A stretch of DNA of 64,000 nucleotides, taken from assembly GCF_016862215.1 (NCBI RefSeq), contig NZ_BOMN01000001.1, positions 62,001-126,000 of the forward strand. Direction: 5' to 3'. The DNA is from Winogradskya humida (GTDB lineage Bacteria; Actinomycetota; Actinomycetes; Mycobacteriales; Micromonosporaceae). Every line of letters starts with the position of its first letter. Position 1 is the stretch's first letter. The position numbers were made by a program, and so were the translations under genes. This document shows, in pieces, positions 44,198-52,111 of the stretch. The notes beneath the pieces were generated by a model that saw nothing but the letters and a program-made list of their open reading frames with translations, ran no database searches and had not been told where the DNA came from.

Positions 44198-45460
44198 TCA
44201 TCGCCGGCTCGAATAACGGCCGCCGAATCTGGCCGAGAGCCGACTGTAGCAGTAGGCAAATGGCCCGATACAGATCCCCAGAAGCTCGGCGAAAGTCAAT
44301 ACCAGCGGATACGAGTCAGTCTTCGCGGCATTCTTTTCACTCTCCGGAGAAAGCAGATGACGCATTCCGGGCAGGATACGGGCGGCGATCTCGCGCCGCT
44401 CGGCACCGGCGCTCATCCATCTCTTGGTGAGCATCGCGGACAGCCCGGCCCCATAGGTGAACACCTGTCTGCGCAGGTCGGGATAGTCGCGGTGGTGGCG
44501 ATGCCGGATGAGGGCACCGGGCTCGTACACGAGGCGGTAGCCGGAGCGGACCATGGTCAGATGAATGTCGAGGTCTTCGCCGCCCAGGGCCGGTGTCCCG
44601 GTCCCCAGGTGCGCATCGAATCCGCCGACCGCACGCAAGGATTCCGCTCGGAACGCACAGTTCGCACCCGTGCCGAAAATGCCGGCGCAGTACGGATACA
44701 ACGCACCCTCGCCGGTCGACCCGATTTCGAAGACCTTCCTGCGAAAGCCCTTGGAGAAGCCACCGAACTGCTCGAAAAGGGCCTGGGCCGGGGTCTCGAG
44801 CTCCCAGGGAAGCACCAGGCCCGTGACGCATCCCACGGAATCGTCGGTGAAAGCGGCGGCGATGTTCCTGAGCCAGTTCGCGTCGATCATGACGTCGTCG
44901 TCGGTGTACGCCACGATGTCTCCGCGGGCGTGGGCGAGGCCGTCGTTGCGGGCGTGCGAAACCCCCGGTCGCGGCGAGAGGAGCAGCCGGACACCCGGCA
45001 GGTCGCTTCCCGCGAGGAACCCGGCGAGGCCCGAGGTCTCCGGGCGGTTGTCGACCAGGATGATCTCGTCAGCGGGCTGGCTCTGCCGCAGCAGGCTGCG
45101 CAGTGTGCCGAGAAGCCCCGGGCTGGCCTCGCAGGCGGTCACCACCACGGTCACCGTCAGCGGCGACCGGCCGGCACTGCCCGGCGCCCGGCCCACGCCG
45201 GCGGTGGCCGGGGTCAGCACGTCAGCCAGGGCCGGCAGAGCAGCTCTGATCTCCGGTCGCAGGTCGTCCAGCTGCCGATGGCGTTCCGTCACGGAGAAAG
45301 GCAGGAACCCGACAGGCGCGCCGCCGCTCCGGACCAGCAGCCGTACCGGGCCGCACAACGCCGGTGGCTCGATGCGGTCGTCGAGCTCCACATCCAGGAT
45401 GGGCACCGGAACGAAATCCGATGCGAACGCCTCGGGCGATGCCCCGTCAATCCTCTTCAC
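44198..45460 (-). CDS. GT2 glycosyltransferase with N-terminal extension, paralogue B
   Basis: A 420-aa family-2 glycosyltransferase, start GTG 45460 with GGGAGGG upstream. It shares architecture and long motifs with the GT2 at 39111: N-terminal extension with VRLLVRSGGAPVGFLP, then VTVTVVVTACEASP, DEIILVDNRPETS, SHARNDGLAHARG, IVAYTDDDVMID, YPYCAGIFGTGANCAF, GGEDLDIHLTMVRSG and YGAGLSAMLTKRW. Likely a repeat-unit sugar transferase. It lies 2 bases after the deacetylase gene. Confidence 0.9.
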   Translation of the reverse strand: MKRIDGASPEAFASDFVPVPILDVELDDRIEPPALCGPVRLLVRSGGAPVGFLPFSVTERHRQLDDLRPEIRAALPALADVLTPATAGVGRAPGSAGRSPLTVTVVVTACEASPGLLGTLRSLLRQSQPADEIILVDNRPETSGLAGFLAGSDLPGVRLLLSPRPGVSHARNDGLAHARGDIVAYTDDDVMIDANWLRNIAAAFTDDSVGCVTGLVLPWELETPAQALFEQFGGFSKGFRRKVFEIGSTGEGALYPYCAGIFGTGANCAFRAESLRAVGGFDAHLGTGTPALGGEDLDIHLTMVRSGYRLVYEPGALIRHRHHRDYPDLRRQVFTYGAGLSAMLTKRWMSAGAERREIAARILPGMRHLLSPESEKNAAKTDSYPLVLTFAELLGICIGPFAYCYSRLSARFGGRYSSRR

Positions 45461-45462
45461 AA

Positions 45463-46227
45463 TTACCCTCCCGCGATGCGGTGTCTCACGCCGCGAACGA
45501 CTCGGAACACTCTCGTCGCCATCGACTGGTCAGGACCGGCGATCGGCCGGCCGGTGCCTCTGGTGACGGCGGCGACGTCGGCCCGGCTGCTCCGGCCCTG
45601 AACGGTGAACCGGGCGATGGCCAGCACGTCGTCCGACGTGTGGGACAGGCGGTTCTTGACCGCATGGGCGGTGGCGAAACCGGCCGCGGCGACCTGTGCC
45701 TTCACTGCTGCGCGATGACTGCCGTGCGGATACGCGAACGACGGGACCGCCTCGCCGAGAAGGTCCTCGAGGGACTCCTTGGACCGCCGGATCTCGTCGC
45801 GGCACCTCGTCCCGTTCACCACATCGAGGTGGGGATGGGTCACGGAATGCGCACCGACCTCCGTCGTACCGGCAGCGCCGACCTCCTGCACGCCGCGACG
45901 CGACAGCATGCCCTCCGCGCCGATGTAACCGGTGGTGACGAACAGCGTGGTCATGATGCCGAGGTCCGCGACGATGGGCGTCACCACATCGAGGTAGTCG
46001 GCGAACCCGTCATCGAAGGTCACCAGAACGACGGGATCGGCGGGCGGTTCCTCGCGGTGCAGGTAGCCGGCGAACTCCCTCGCCGTCAAAGGCCTGCGGC
46101 CGCTCGCCACGACCTGCTCCATGTCCTCGCGGAAGTCGCGGACCCGGACCGCCCAGGGATCGGCTCTCGCCTGCGGGCTGTCCGACACCGAGTGGTAGAG
46201 CAGCACCGGCACGACGGCACCGTTCAT
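45463..46227 (-). CDS. Polysaccharide deacetylase (NodB-like, CE4)
   Basis: A 254-aa CE4-type deacetylase. NodB motifs: TFDDGFADYLDVV (catalytic Asp with metal Asp), EVGAHSVTHPHLD (H-x4-H metal site) and FAYPHGSHRAAV. It starts at ATG 46227, overlapping the GT2 stop (ATGA). No signal peptide is evident, so it acts on the cytosolic side or is exported by another route. It would remove N- or O-acetyl groups from the growing repeat unit or a precursor. Confidence 0.9.
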   Translation of the reverse strand: MNGAVVPVLLYHSVSDSPQARADPWAVRVRDFREDMEQVVASGRRPLTAREFAGYLHREEPPADPVVLVTFDDGFADYLDVVTPIVADLGIMTTLFVTTGYIGAEGMLSRRGVQEVGAAGTTEVGAHSVTHPHLDVVNGTRCRDEIRRSKESLEDLLGEAVPSFAYPHGSHRAAVKAQVAAAGFATAHAVKNRLSHTSDDVLAIARFTVQGRSSRADVAAVTRGTGRPIAGPDQSMATRVFRVVRGVRHRIAGG

Positions 46228-47234
46228 CGAGCTGAGCTGCCGTACGTGCTGCCCGCGGTCACATATCCCCACACCGTCGCGGTAAGACCGGCCAGTACCG
46301 CGCATGCCCGCGCCGGTGAGGCCGGTTCCCTGAGGATCGAGCGCGGGGAAATGCCCCGGGCGAGAGCCGCGGGCAGCGTCACCTTGACGTAATGCTTCTC
46401 CGCCGAGAGCGCCTGCGCTTTCCCGCGCAGCCGGGCCACCGCCCGCTTCGACCGGCCTTCGTGGAAGCAACGACGCAGGAAGTAGCGCAGAGTCTGCCGC
46501 TCGACCGGGACGAAGTGGTCGACGGCGGCGTCCGGGGTGAAGATAACGGCCAGTTCGGGGTGCTGTTCGGACAGCCGGATGCAGAATTCCGTCTCCTCAC
46601 AGCCGACCGGCAGCGCACCGACCCGGCCCACCTCGGAGGTGAATCCACCGGCGCTGAGCAACGCTGTCCTCCGGATGGCCATCGACGCCCCGATGGGATT
46701 GCGGATCGCTGCCCGGGACGTCGGCTGACCGCGGTACCCACATCCGACGACCCAGCCGAACTCCTCGGGGAACCACGACGGGGCCCGGCTGCCCTGCCAC
46801 TTCGGGATGACCCGGGTCCCGACGACCGCCACGGCGTCCTCCGCGAAGAGGGATCGGATGGACTCCAGCCAGCCCGCCCTCGGGACAGCGTCGTCGTCGA
46901 GGAAGACGACGACGCCCTGGGCGGATGCGGCGACACCGCTGTTTCTCGCGCCGGAAAGGCCCCGGGTCTGCGAGTTCGGCACGACCCGGGCACCGTCGAC
47001 GTGCGACGTGGCCCGGTGCAGCAGTTCCTCGTTGTGGTCGATCACCACGATCAGTTCGTCAGCGTGGGCGAGCTGGTCCTGGACGGCTCGGCAGGCTTCG
47101 CGCATGACAGCCCACCGGTCGGCCGTGTAGGCGCAGATCACGACGGAGATGTGCACGTCGGGCGACCCGGCGGGGAGGCCGGGCCGGCCCGGCTCGTCCC
47201 GCAGAGCGATGCCGGGCGCGGACGTGTCGCTCAT
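46224..47234 (-). CDS. GT2 glycosyltransferase
   Basis: A 336-aa family-2 glycosyltransferase. Motifs: VHISVVICAYTADRW, DELIVVIDHNEELL, GLSGARNSGVAASAQG, VVVFLDDDAVPRAGW (DDD near 115), and GCEETEFCIRLSEQHP near 215. The C terminus is basic with one possible hydrophobic segment (ACAVLAGLTATVWGYV). It overlaps both neighbours by four bases (ATGA), so it is tightly coupled in the operon. Confidence 0.9.
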   Translation of the reverse strand: MSDTSAPGIALRDEPGRPGLPAGSPDVHISVVICAYTADRWAVMREACRAVQDQLAHADELIVVIDHNEELLHRATSHVDGARVVPNSQTRGLSGARNSGVAASAQGVVVFLDDDAVPRAGWLESIRSLFAEDAVAVVGTRVIPKWQGSRAPSWFPEEFGWVVGCGYRGQPTSRAAIRNPIGASMAIRRTALLSAGGFTSEVGRVGALPVGCEETEFCIRLSEQHPELAVIFTPDAAVDHFVPVERQTLRYFLRRCFHEGRSKRAVARLRGKAQALSAEKHYVKVTLPAALARGISPRSILREPASPARACAVLAGLTATVWGYVTAGSTYGSSAR

Positions 47235-48121
47235 GACTGGCCGTCGTTGATGAGCGACTTACGGCGGGCCTGCTGCGGCAGGAACGGCTCGGTCTGCTTC
47301 TTCCTGCGCCGCCAGGGCCGGCGCCGCTGGGCCGCGTCCCGCAGGCCCGGACGCAGCGGCTGTTGCGGGGTGGCCGCCGGTGCCTGCGGCTCGCCGGCTC
47401 GCGGTTGCCGCAGCCACTCGCGGGCGATGGTACGGAGCACCCGGGTTCCGTCCGTGACCGCGTTGAGGTTGCTGTCGCCGTGGATGCGCTCGTGTTCGAA
47501 ACTGGGCACCTCCTCGACCCGGAGCCGCGCCCTGGCCACCCGGAGGTTGAGCAGGGTCTCGATCTCGAAACCGTCGCCCCACAACCGGCCGTCGCCGGCC
47601 GGCCGGGGGCTCGTGTGATCCAGATCGAAGACGGGCAGGCAGCGCGCCCAGAACGCGTTGTAGCCGTAGCAGAGGTCGGTGTAGCCCGTGTTGAACAGGG
47701 CGTTCACCAGGCTGTTCAACGCCCGGTTACCCAGGCTGCGCGACCTGGTGATGTCGGCGCTGCCGCCCGCCGCGAGAAAGCGCGAGCCCTTGACGAAATC
47801 CGCGCCGGCGATCAGCTTCTCGACGAACAGCGGGATCTCGGCAGGGTCCGTCGACCCGTCCGCGTCGATCATGACGATGATGTCGCTGGTCGCAGCGGCG
47901 AAACCGCAGGCCAGAGCGTTGCCTTTGCCCCGCCGGCTCTGCCTGACGATCCGGACGGAGGGCAGGAGCCGCTGGGCGACCGCGACTGTGTCGTCGACCG
48001 ACCCACCATCGACGAGGATCACCTCATCGGCGGGCGGGAGCTTCGCCATGACGTGCGGGAGGTTCAAGGCCTCGTTGAGCGCCGGGATGACAATGCTTAC
48101 AGTCGGATGCCGACCAGTCAT
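47231..48121 (-). CDS. GT2 glycosyltransferase, dolichol-phosphate-mannose-synthase-like
   Basis: A 296-aa family-2 enzyme of the DPM1-like subfamily. Motifs: VSIVIPALNEALNLP, DEVILVDGGSVDDT, RRGKGNALACGFAAATSD, IIVMIDADGSTDP (DAD near 88) and FVKGSRFL. The C-terminal 60 residues are a Pro/Arg-rich tail without TMs. Such enzymes transfer sugars to a polyprenyl carrier and could prime a GT-C transferase like the 619-aa membrane protein. GAGGAA precedes ATG 48121; the 266-bp gap upstream probably holds a promoter. Confidence 0.9.
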   Translation of the reverse strand: MTGRHPTVSIVIPALNEALNLPHVMAKLPPADEVILVDGGSVDDTVAVAQRLLPSVRIVRQSRRGKGNALACGFAAATSDIIVMIDADGSTDPAEIPLFVEKLIAGADFVKGSRFLAAGGSADITRSRSLGNRALNSLVNALFNTGYTDLCYGYNAFWARCLPVFDLDHTSPRPAGDGRLWGDGFEIETLLNLRVARARLRVEEVPSFEHERIHGDSNLNAVTDGTRVLRTIAREWLRQPRAGEPQAPAATPQQPLRPGLRDAAQRRRPWRRRKKQTEPFLPQQARRKSLINDGQS

Positions 48122-48387
48122 TCATATTCCTCGGGTAAATGATTGACCATCATGGGGACGGTGCATCATTGCCACCACCCGCGACTGTCCGAGCCGGACA
48201 CTCACATTTGGCAGCAGAAATCTCGCCTGGCCAAACTACCCAAGAAAACCCGCCACGCCCGCATCGGGAAAGCAACTAGGCACGGTCAGACAGCGGTTGC
48301 GCCCGACGCGGGTTTTTCGGTGTATCCGATAGGTTTAACTCTTTAGGAAAACACGACGCGAATCATATTTCGACTCGCTTTCGAAGC
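48122..48387. other. Spacer within the polysaccharide locus, probable promoter region
   Basis: A 266-bp, comparatively A+T-rich gap between the GT14-like gene and the downstream GT2 operon. It splits the minus-strand genes into two transcription units, the lower one starting here. It contains AAAGAGTTAAACCTATCGG and GATACACC on the minus strand, of which one could be a -10 box, and CCCG-ACG-CGGG followed by five T on the plus strand (48302..48317). None is conclusive. Confidence 0.4.
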
Positions 48388-49269
48388 CTATTGCCCGGCC
48401 CGCGCGCCACGGAGGTCACCATCTATTTCGTCCAGCAGACCTCTCTGCCGAGAGCTGAATTTGCGTGCGAAAAGCTTTCCCGACCGTAACTTTTCCAGAT
48501 CGGAGTCGTCGAGCCACTGCGGATGCCCGTCGCCCGGGGCCCGCCATTCGAGGAACCAGGCTCCGGACTCGCACGGCTCCAGCCTGTCGGCGCCCAGCAG
48601 CGTGGGACTGGCGAGCACCGAGGCCGCGAACGATTCCTCCGGGACCAGCGTGGTGCGCCAGAACGCCATCAGGTCAGGCCTCGTCGCGGCGATCTCCAGC
48701 AGCGCTGACACGTGGTGCCGTGCATAGATCTTCCATTGTGAGGCGGCGCGCAGGGACAGCTCCGCCGGAACGGTCCGCCGGAACGGCAGGGGCACGGGAT
48801 GACCTCGTACGTAGACCGCCTGGTTCCGTACCACGAGATAGCGTCTGCGGAAGCGCCACATGCCACCGTCGTGCTGGCGCCGGGTGTTCCACTTCGCGGT
48901 GGGGACGGGGACGTTCTCCATCCAGGTCCGCCCCCGCCAGGCCGCCAGCTCGCGATGGATCCGGTCGATCGACATCAGGGGATAGTCGGCGCCGGAGAGG
49001 ACCGCGATATGCGACGCGCGCGTCCATTCGAGGGCGGTCGCGAGGCACTGCAGCTCGGCATTCACGAGCGACCAGCTGGCCAGGCTGGTCCTGGTACGGC
49101 CGACGACCCTGACGTTGGGGGCAAGCCCGGCGGTCATCTCGGCATACACGGACTCCGGCGTCTTCCGATCGCAGTGCAGCACGACGGGAATTCCGGACAG
49201 CGCGCCGATCAGCCGCCTGAGATGCGGGGCGTCGGCGTGCGCGAGGATCACAACCGCGAGAGGTGTCAT
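48388..49269 (-). CDS. GT14-like beta-1,6-N-acetylglucosaminyltransferase
   Basis: A 293-aa protein of the core-2/I-branching (GT14) type. Typical features: VVILAHADAPHLRRLI at the N terminus, VVLHCDRKTPESVY, HIAVLSGADYPLMSID near residue 90, and SQWKIYARHHVSALLEI with LVPEESFAASVLAS near 200-215. I prefer ATG 49269 because GAGG is 8 bases upstream; ATG 49275 is closer to the SD. It overlaps-couples to the flippase gene (gap of 10). GT14 enzymes are uncommon in bacterial polysaccharide clusters; a branching GlcNAc or xylose transferase is plausible. Confidence 0.82.
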   Translation of the reverse strand: MTPLAVVILAHADAPHLRRLIGALSGIPVVLHCDRKTPESVYAEMTAGLAPNVRVVGRTRTSLASWSLVNAELQCLATALEWTRASHIAVLSGADYPLMSIDRIHRELAAWRGRTWMENVPVPTAKWNTRRQHDGGMWRFRRRYLVVRNQAVYVRGHPVPLPFRRTVPAELSLRAASQWKIYARHHVSALLEIAATRPDLMAFWRTTLVPEESFAASVLASPTLLGADRLEPCESGAWFLEWRAPGDGHPQWLDDSDLEKLRSGKLFARKFSSRQRGLLDEIDGDLRGARAGQ

Positions 49270-49279
49270 AACCATCGCC

Positions 49280-50713
49280 TCAGATCAGCTGACGCCGGGT
49301 CGACACGACAAGGTGGACGAAGACGACGACGCAGACCGCGGCCCCCACCGCGCGCAGCAGCAGAACGACAGGGTTGTAGGGCAGGAGGGTCACCGCGATC
49401 GACGCGAGGCACGCCAGCGCGAGCGCGATCCGCAGACTCAGCGGTGAACTGGGTATCGACCCCGTCCGCCGTACGGATGTCTGGAGAACCAGGCAGCAGG
49501 CGGCATAGGCGGCGAGGGTGGAGAAGGCGGAGCCCTCCAACCCGAAGTGCGGAATGAGCAGCAGGTTCAGGACGACGTTCACACCGGCGGCGACGGCGAC
49601 GGCGAGCGCGATCGTGCCCGTACGGCCGGCGGTCGTCAGATGCAGGCTGGCGACCACCTGCGCCGCGAAGGGCACGGCCGTGATGATGACCAGCGAGGCC
49701 ACCAGCGACAGCTTGCCCGGCTCGTAGTTCGGTGGCGCCCACAGCCTGATCACCAGGGGTGCGCCGACGGCGAGCCCCAGCACCGCGGGCACCAGCAGGC
49801 GGTACAGGGTGTTGCGGGTCAGGGCGACCAGCGCGGCGCGGTCCTGGGCATCCGGCACCGAGAAGAACCGCGGCAGCCAGGCAGCCTGCAGAACGGACAG
49901 CAGCAGAATCGGCACCGACGCGATGTTGTACGCGACCTGGTAACGAGCCACGGCGTCGTTGTCCATCATGCTCTGGATGATGAGCCGGTCCGCCGTGGTC
50001 AGGACGAAGGAGCTGAGTGCCGCGGGCACCAGGGGCAACGAGTACCGCAGTGCGCTGCGAGCCATCGTACGGTCCCCGGGGCCGAACGACCGCGGACGCA
50101 CCATGAGCAGCGCCAGCACCGTCGCGGCCAGCTGCGCGAGGACCCGCCCCACGAGGAAGTGCGAAGACGTGGGTTCGAGCACCGCCACGAACCCGAGACT
50201 CGCGGCCTCCGCCACCACGGACTGGACGAGGCTGACCGCCGCGAACGCTCCCAGACGGTCCTGACTTCGCAGCAGGGCCAGCGCCGCGCTGGTCGCCACG
50301 CTCAGGCCGGCCCAGACGATCGCCAGTCGCGGCGGGGTCAGGCTCCCCTCGAACCCGAGTGCCCCGCTCCACCACGAGGAGGAGAGCAGCGCAGCCGCGG
50401 TAAAGGCACATGCCAGCAGCAGCGTGACGGACAGGAGCTTCCGCGCATCCAGGTCGCCACCGGGCCGTGCGAACTGACGCTGGATCGCGGTCTGCAGCCC
50501 GAATCCACCGAGGACCATCGTCACCTGCATCAGCGCCATCGCCGACGCGACAACACCGAATTCGCCGATCCCCATCACCCGCGTGATCACGGGGGTGAGG
50601 CCGGCGGCGGCGAGCAGCTGCACCCCCCACAGCACCATGTACAGGGAGTCACGGCCGAACAGTTTGGACAGGTGGGTGGGCGTCTCGACGGCGGCGTCCG
50701 TACGGTCAAGCAT
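49280..50713 (-). CDS. Polysaccharide flippase (Wzx/MATE-like)
   Basis: A 477-aa integral membrane protein with 12-14 TMs of the MOP flippase superfamily. Signature stretches: LYMVLWGVQLLAAAGLTPVI, GFGLQTAIQRQF, ALRYSLPLVPAALSSFVLTT, DRLIIQSMMDNDAVARYQVA and NVVLNLLLIPHFGLEGSAFST. ATG 50713 has AAAGGGA upstream. Role: flipping of lipid-linked repeat units across the membrane for polymerisation by a Wzy-type enzyme. Located between the GT4 and GT14 genes on one transcript. Confidence 0.9.
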   Translation of the reverse strand: MLDRTDAAVETPTHLSKLFGRDSLYMVLWGVQLLAAAGLTPVITRVMGIGEFGVVASAMALMQVTMVLGGFGLQTAIQRQFARPGGDLDARKLLSVTLLLACAFTAAALLSSSWWSGALGFEGSLTPPRLAIVWAGLSVATSAALALLRSQDRLGAFAAVSLVQSVVAEAASLGFVAVLEPTSSHFLVGRVLAQLAATVLALLMVRPRSFGPGDRTMARSALRYSLPLVPAALSSFVLTTADRLIIQSMMDNDAVARYQVAYNIASVPILLLSVLQAAWLPRFFSVPDAQDRAALVALTRNTLYRLLVPAVLGLAVGAPLVIRLWAPPNYEPGKLSLVASLVIITAVPFAAQVVASLHLTTAGRTGTIALAVAVAAGVNVVLNLLLIPHFGLEGSAFSTLAAYAACCLVLQTSVRRTGSIPSSPLSLRIALALACLASIAVTLLPYNPVVLLLRAVGAAVCVVVFVHLVVSTRRQLI

Positions 50714-50723
50714 CGGGATCCCT

Positions 50724-51869
50724 TTATTTCGCGTTCGGTGAGCCCAGGACGAGCTGGAGTTGTTCGAAGTAGCGCAGGGAGACCGATTCCCACGACGGAG
50801 CGGACACGGCGGGCGTGCGGGGCTCCCCCGCCGACGTTTCGAGAAGCCGGACAATCGCGTCGCTGATGTCCTGATCGGTCTCGCGCACGACGAGGTTCCC
50901 CGAGCCGGGTAGCTCCCGGGCTGCCGTGGCCGATGCCACTACCGGCATTCCGCTGGAGAGCGCTTCGACGACGGAGTTCCGCATGCCCAGCCCGAATCGG
51001 TCCGGAAAGACAGCGACTCCCGACATGTCGAAGATGTCGGCCGTCGCCGCGACGTCGCCACGGATCTCGAAATTCTCCGCGGCGAGCTCGGTGACCCCGG
51101 GGCCCGGGCGGCGACCGGCGATGACGAAGCGGCAATCCGGCACAGCACTCCAGACAAGGGGCGCGATCTGCCTCCGCAACCGCACGACACTGTCGATGTT
51201 GGGGAGATAGTCCAGGCTGCCGACAAAGCAGACCGTCTTGGTACGACGGCCGGGCGTCGAGTGCGCCACCTGCCGGCTGACCCCGTTCGGGATGGCTGCC
51301 ACCGGCCGGCCTATGTCGCGGCTCCACACCCGGGCGTCGCGATGGCCCACGGTCAGCAGCGTGGCGCTGCGCGGAATCCTGCGCTCCACCGCTCTGAACT
51401 GCCGGGCGCGCGCCCGGAGGTAACGCGCTCGCAATCCTGTCGCCAGGGCGGCCTCCATGCCCATTCGCATGGACCACGGATCGACCGCCTGAATCACGAG
51501 CGGCGACGCGACATCGCGCCAGAACGGTAACGCGCCAGGCCCGTGGATGAGCGTGACGTCGGCCCACTCGCTCATCGTTGCGATGGTTCGCCTGTTCCGC
51601 CGGCTGTAGCGCTGAAACGCCCCGGCCGAGGAACTCGTGAGCGGACCACCGTAAACGGCCGATCGCCCGGAACGCTTCGGCAACAAAGTGACCGCGCTGC
51701 AGGCCGCTTCGATCTCGCGAGGCACCGGAACCTCGCCCTCGAAGGTCACCAGTTTCACCTCCGCCATCGCCTGCAGCTCCTGAAGGAGATGGAACGGGAT
51801 GAGGGAGCTCCCGTCACCATGCACCGGGTGCGCATTAGGAACGTCCTCAGAAACGGTAAGTAACTTCAT
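50724..51869 (-). CDS. GT4-family glycosyltransferase
   Basis: A 381-aa GT-B enzyme of the GT4 family. N-terminal half begins MKLLTVSEDVPNAHP. The C-terminal half carries KTVCFVGSLDYLPNIDSVVR (about residue 215), IAGRRPGPGV, and the nucleotide-sugar motif FPDRFGLGMRNSVVEALSSG with Glu in VEALSS (about 320). AGGAAAATATG gives a good start. It is the first gene of the upper polysaccharide transcript (GT4-flippase-GT14). Retaining transfer of a nucleotide sugar to the lipid-linked intermediate is expected. Confidence 0.9.
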   Translation of the reverse strand: MKLLTVSEDVPNAHPVHGDGSSLIPFHLLQELQAMAEVKLVTFEGEVPVPREIEAACSAVTLLPKRSGRSAVYGGPLTSSSAGAFQRYSRRNRRTIATMSEWADVTLIHGPGALPFWRDVASPLVIQAVDPWSMRMGMEAALATGLRARYLRARARQFRAVERRIPRSATLLTVGHRDARVWSRDIGRPVAAIPNGVSRQVAHSTPGRRTKTVCFVGSLDYLPNIDSVVRLRRQIAPLVWSAVPDCRFVIAGRRPGPGVTELAAENFEIRGDVAATADIFDMSGVAVFPDRFGLGMRNSVVEALSSGMPVVASATAARELPGSGNLVVRETDQDISDAIVRLLETSAGEPRTPAVSAPSWESVSLRYFEQLQLVLGSPNAK

Positions 51870-52111
51870 ATTTTCCTGGGTTGGTCAGTCGCATCAATAA
51901 GCCCGCACCGCGGCAGCCGGATTGGTCAGGCTTCGCCGGAGCACAAGATACCCACAGGGCACATAGCGCTGCCACTCACAACAATAATTCACATTTCAGG
52001 CCCGGATTTCATGCTCCCGGGCTACCCGATTCAGGCAGGCCGGAAGGCCGGTCATGTGGACTTTTACGCCCACGTGGCCGGCCAGAAATCCGTAATCCTT
52101 GATCCGACGGG
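51870..52111. other. Intergenic region, promoter of the upper polysaccharide transcript
   Basis: A 242-bp gap between the GT4 start and the 3' end of the haloperoxidase-like gene. Its sequence is less G+C-rich, as expected for promoters, and no coding frame is convincing. No repeat or recognisable polysaccharide-operon (JUMPstart-like) sequence was seen. Confidence 0.4.

Noticed and set aside
48302-48317. CCCG-ACG-CGGG followed by T5 as a plus-strand terminator
   Set aside because: Stem of four pairs and no plus-strand gene upstream to terminate.
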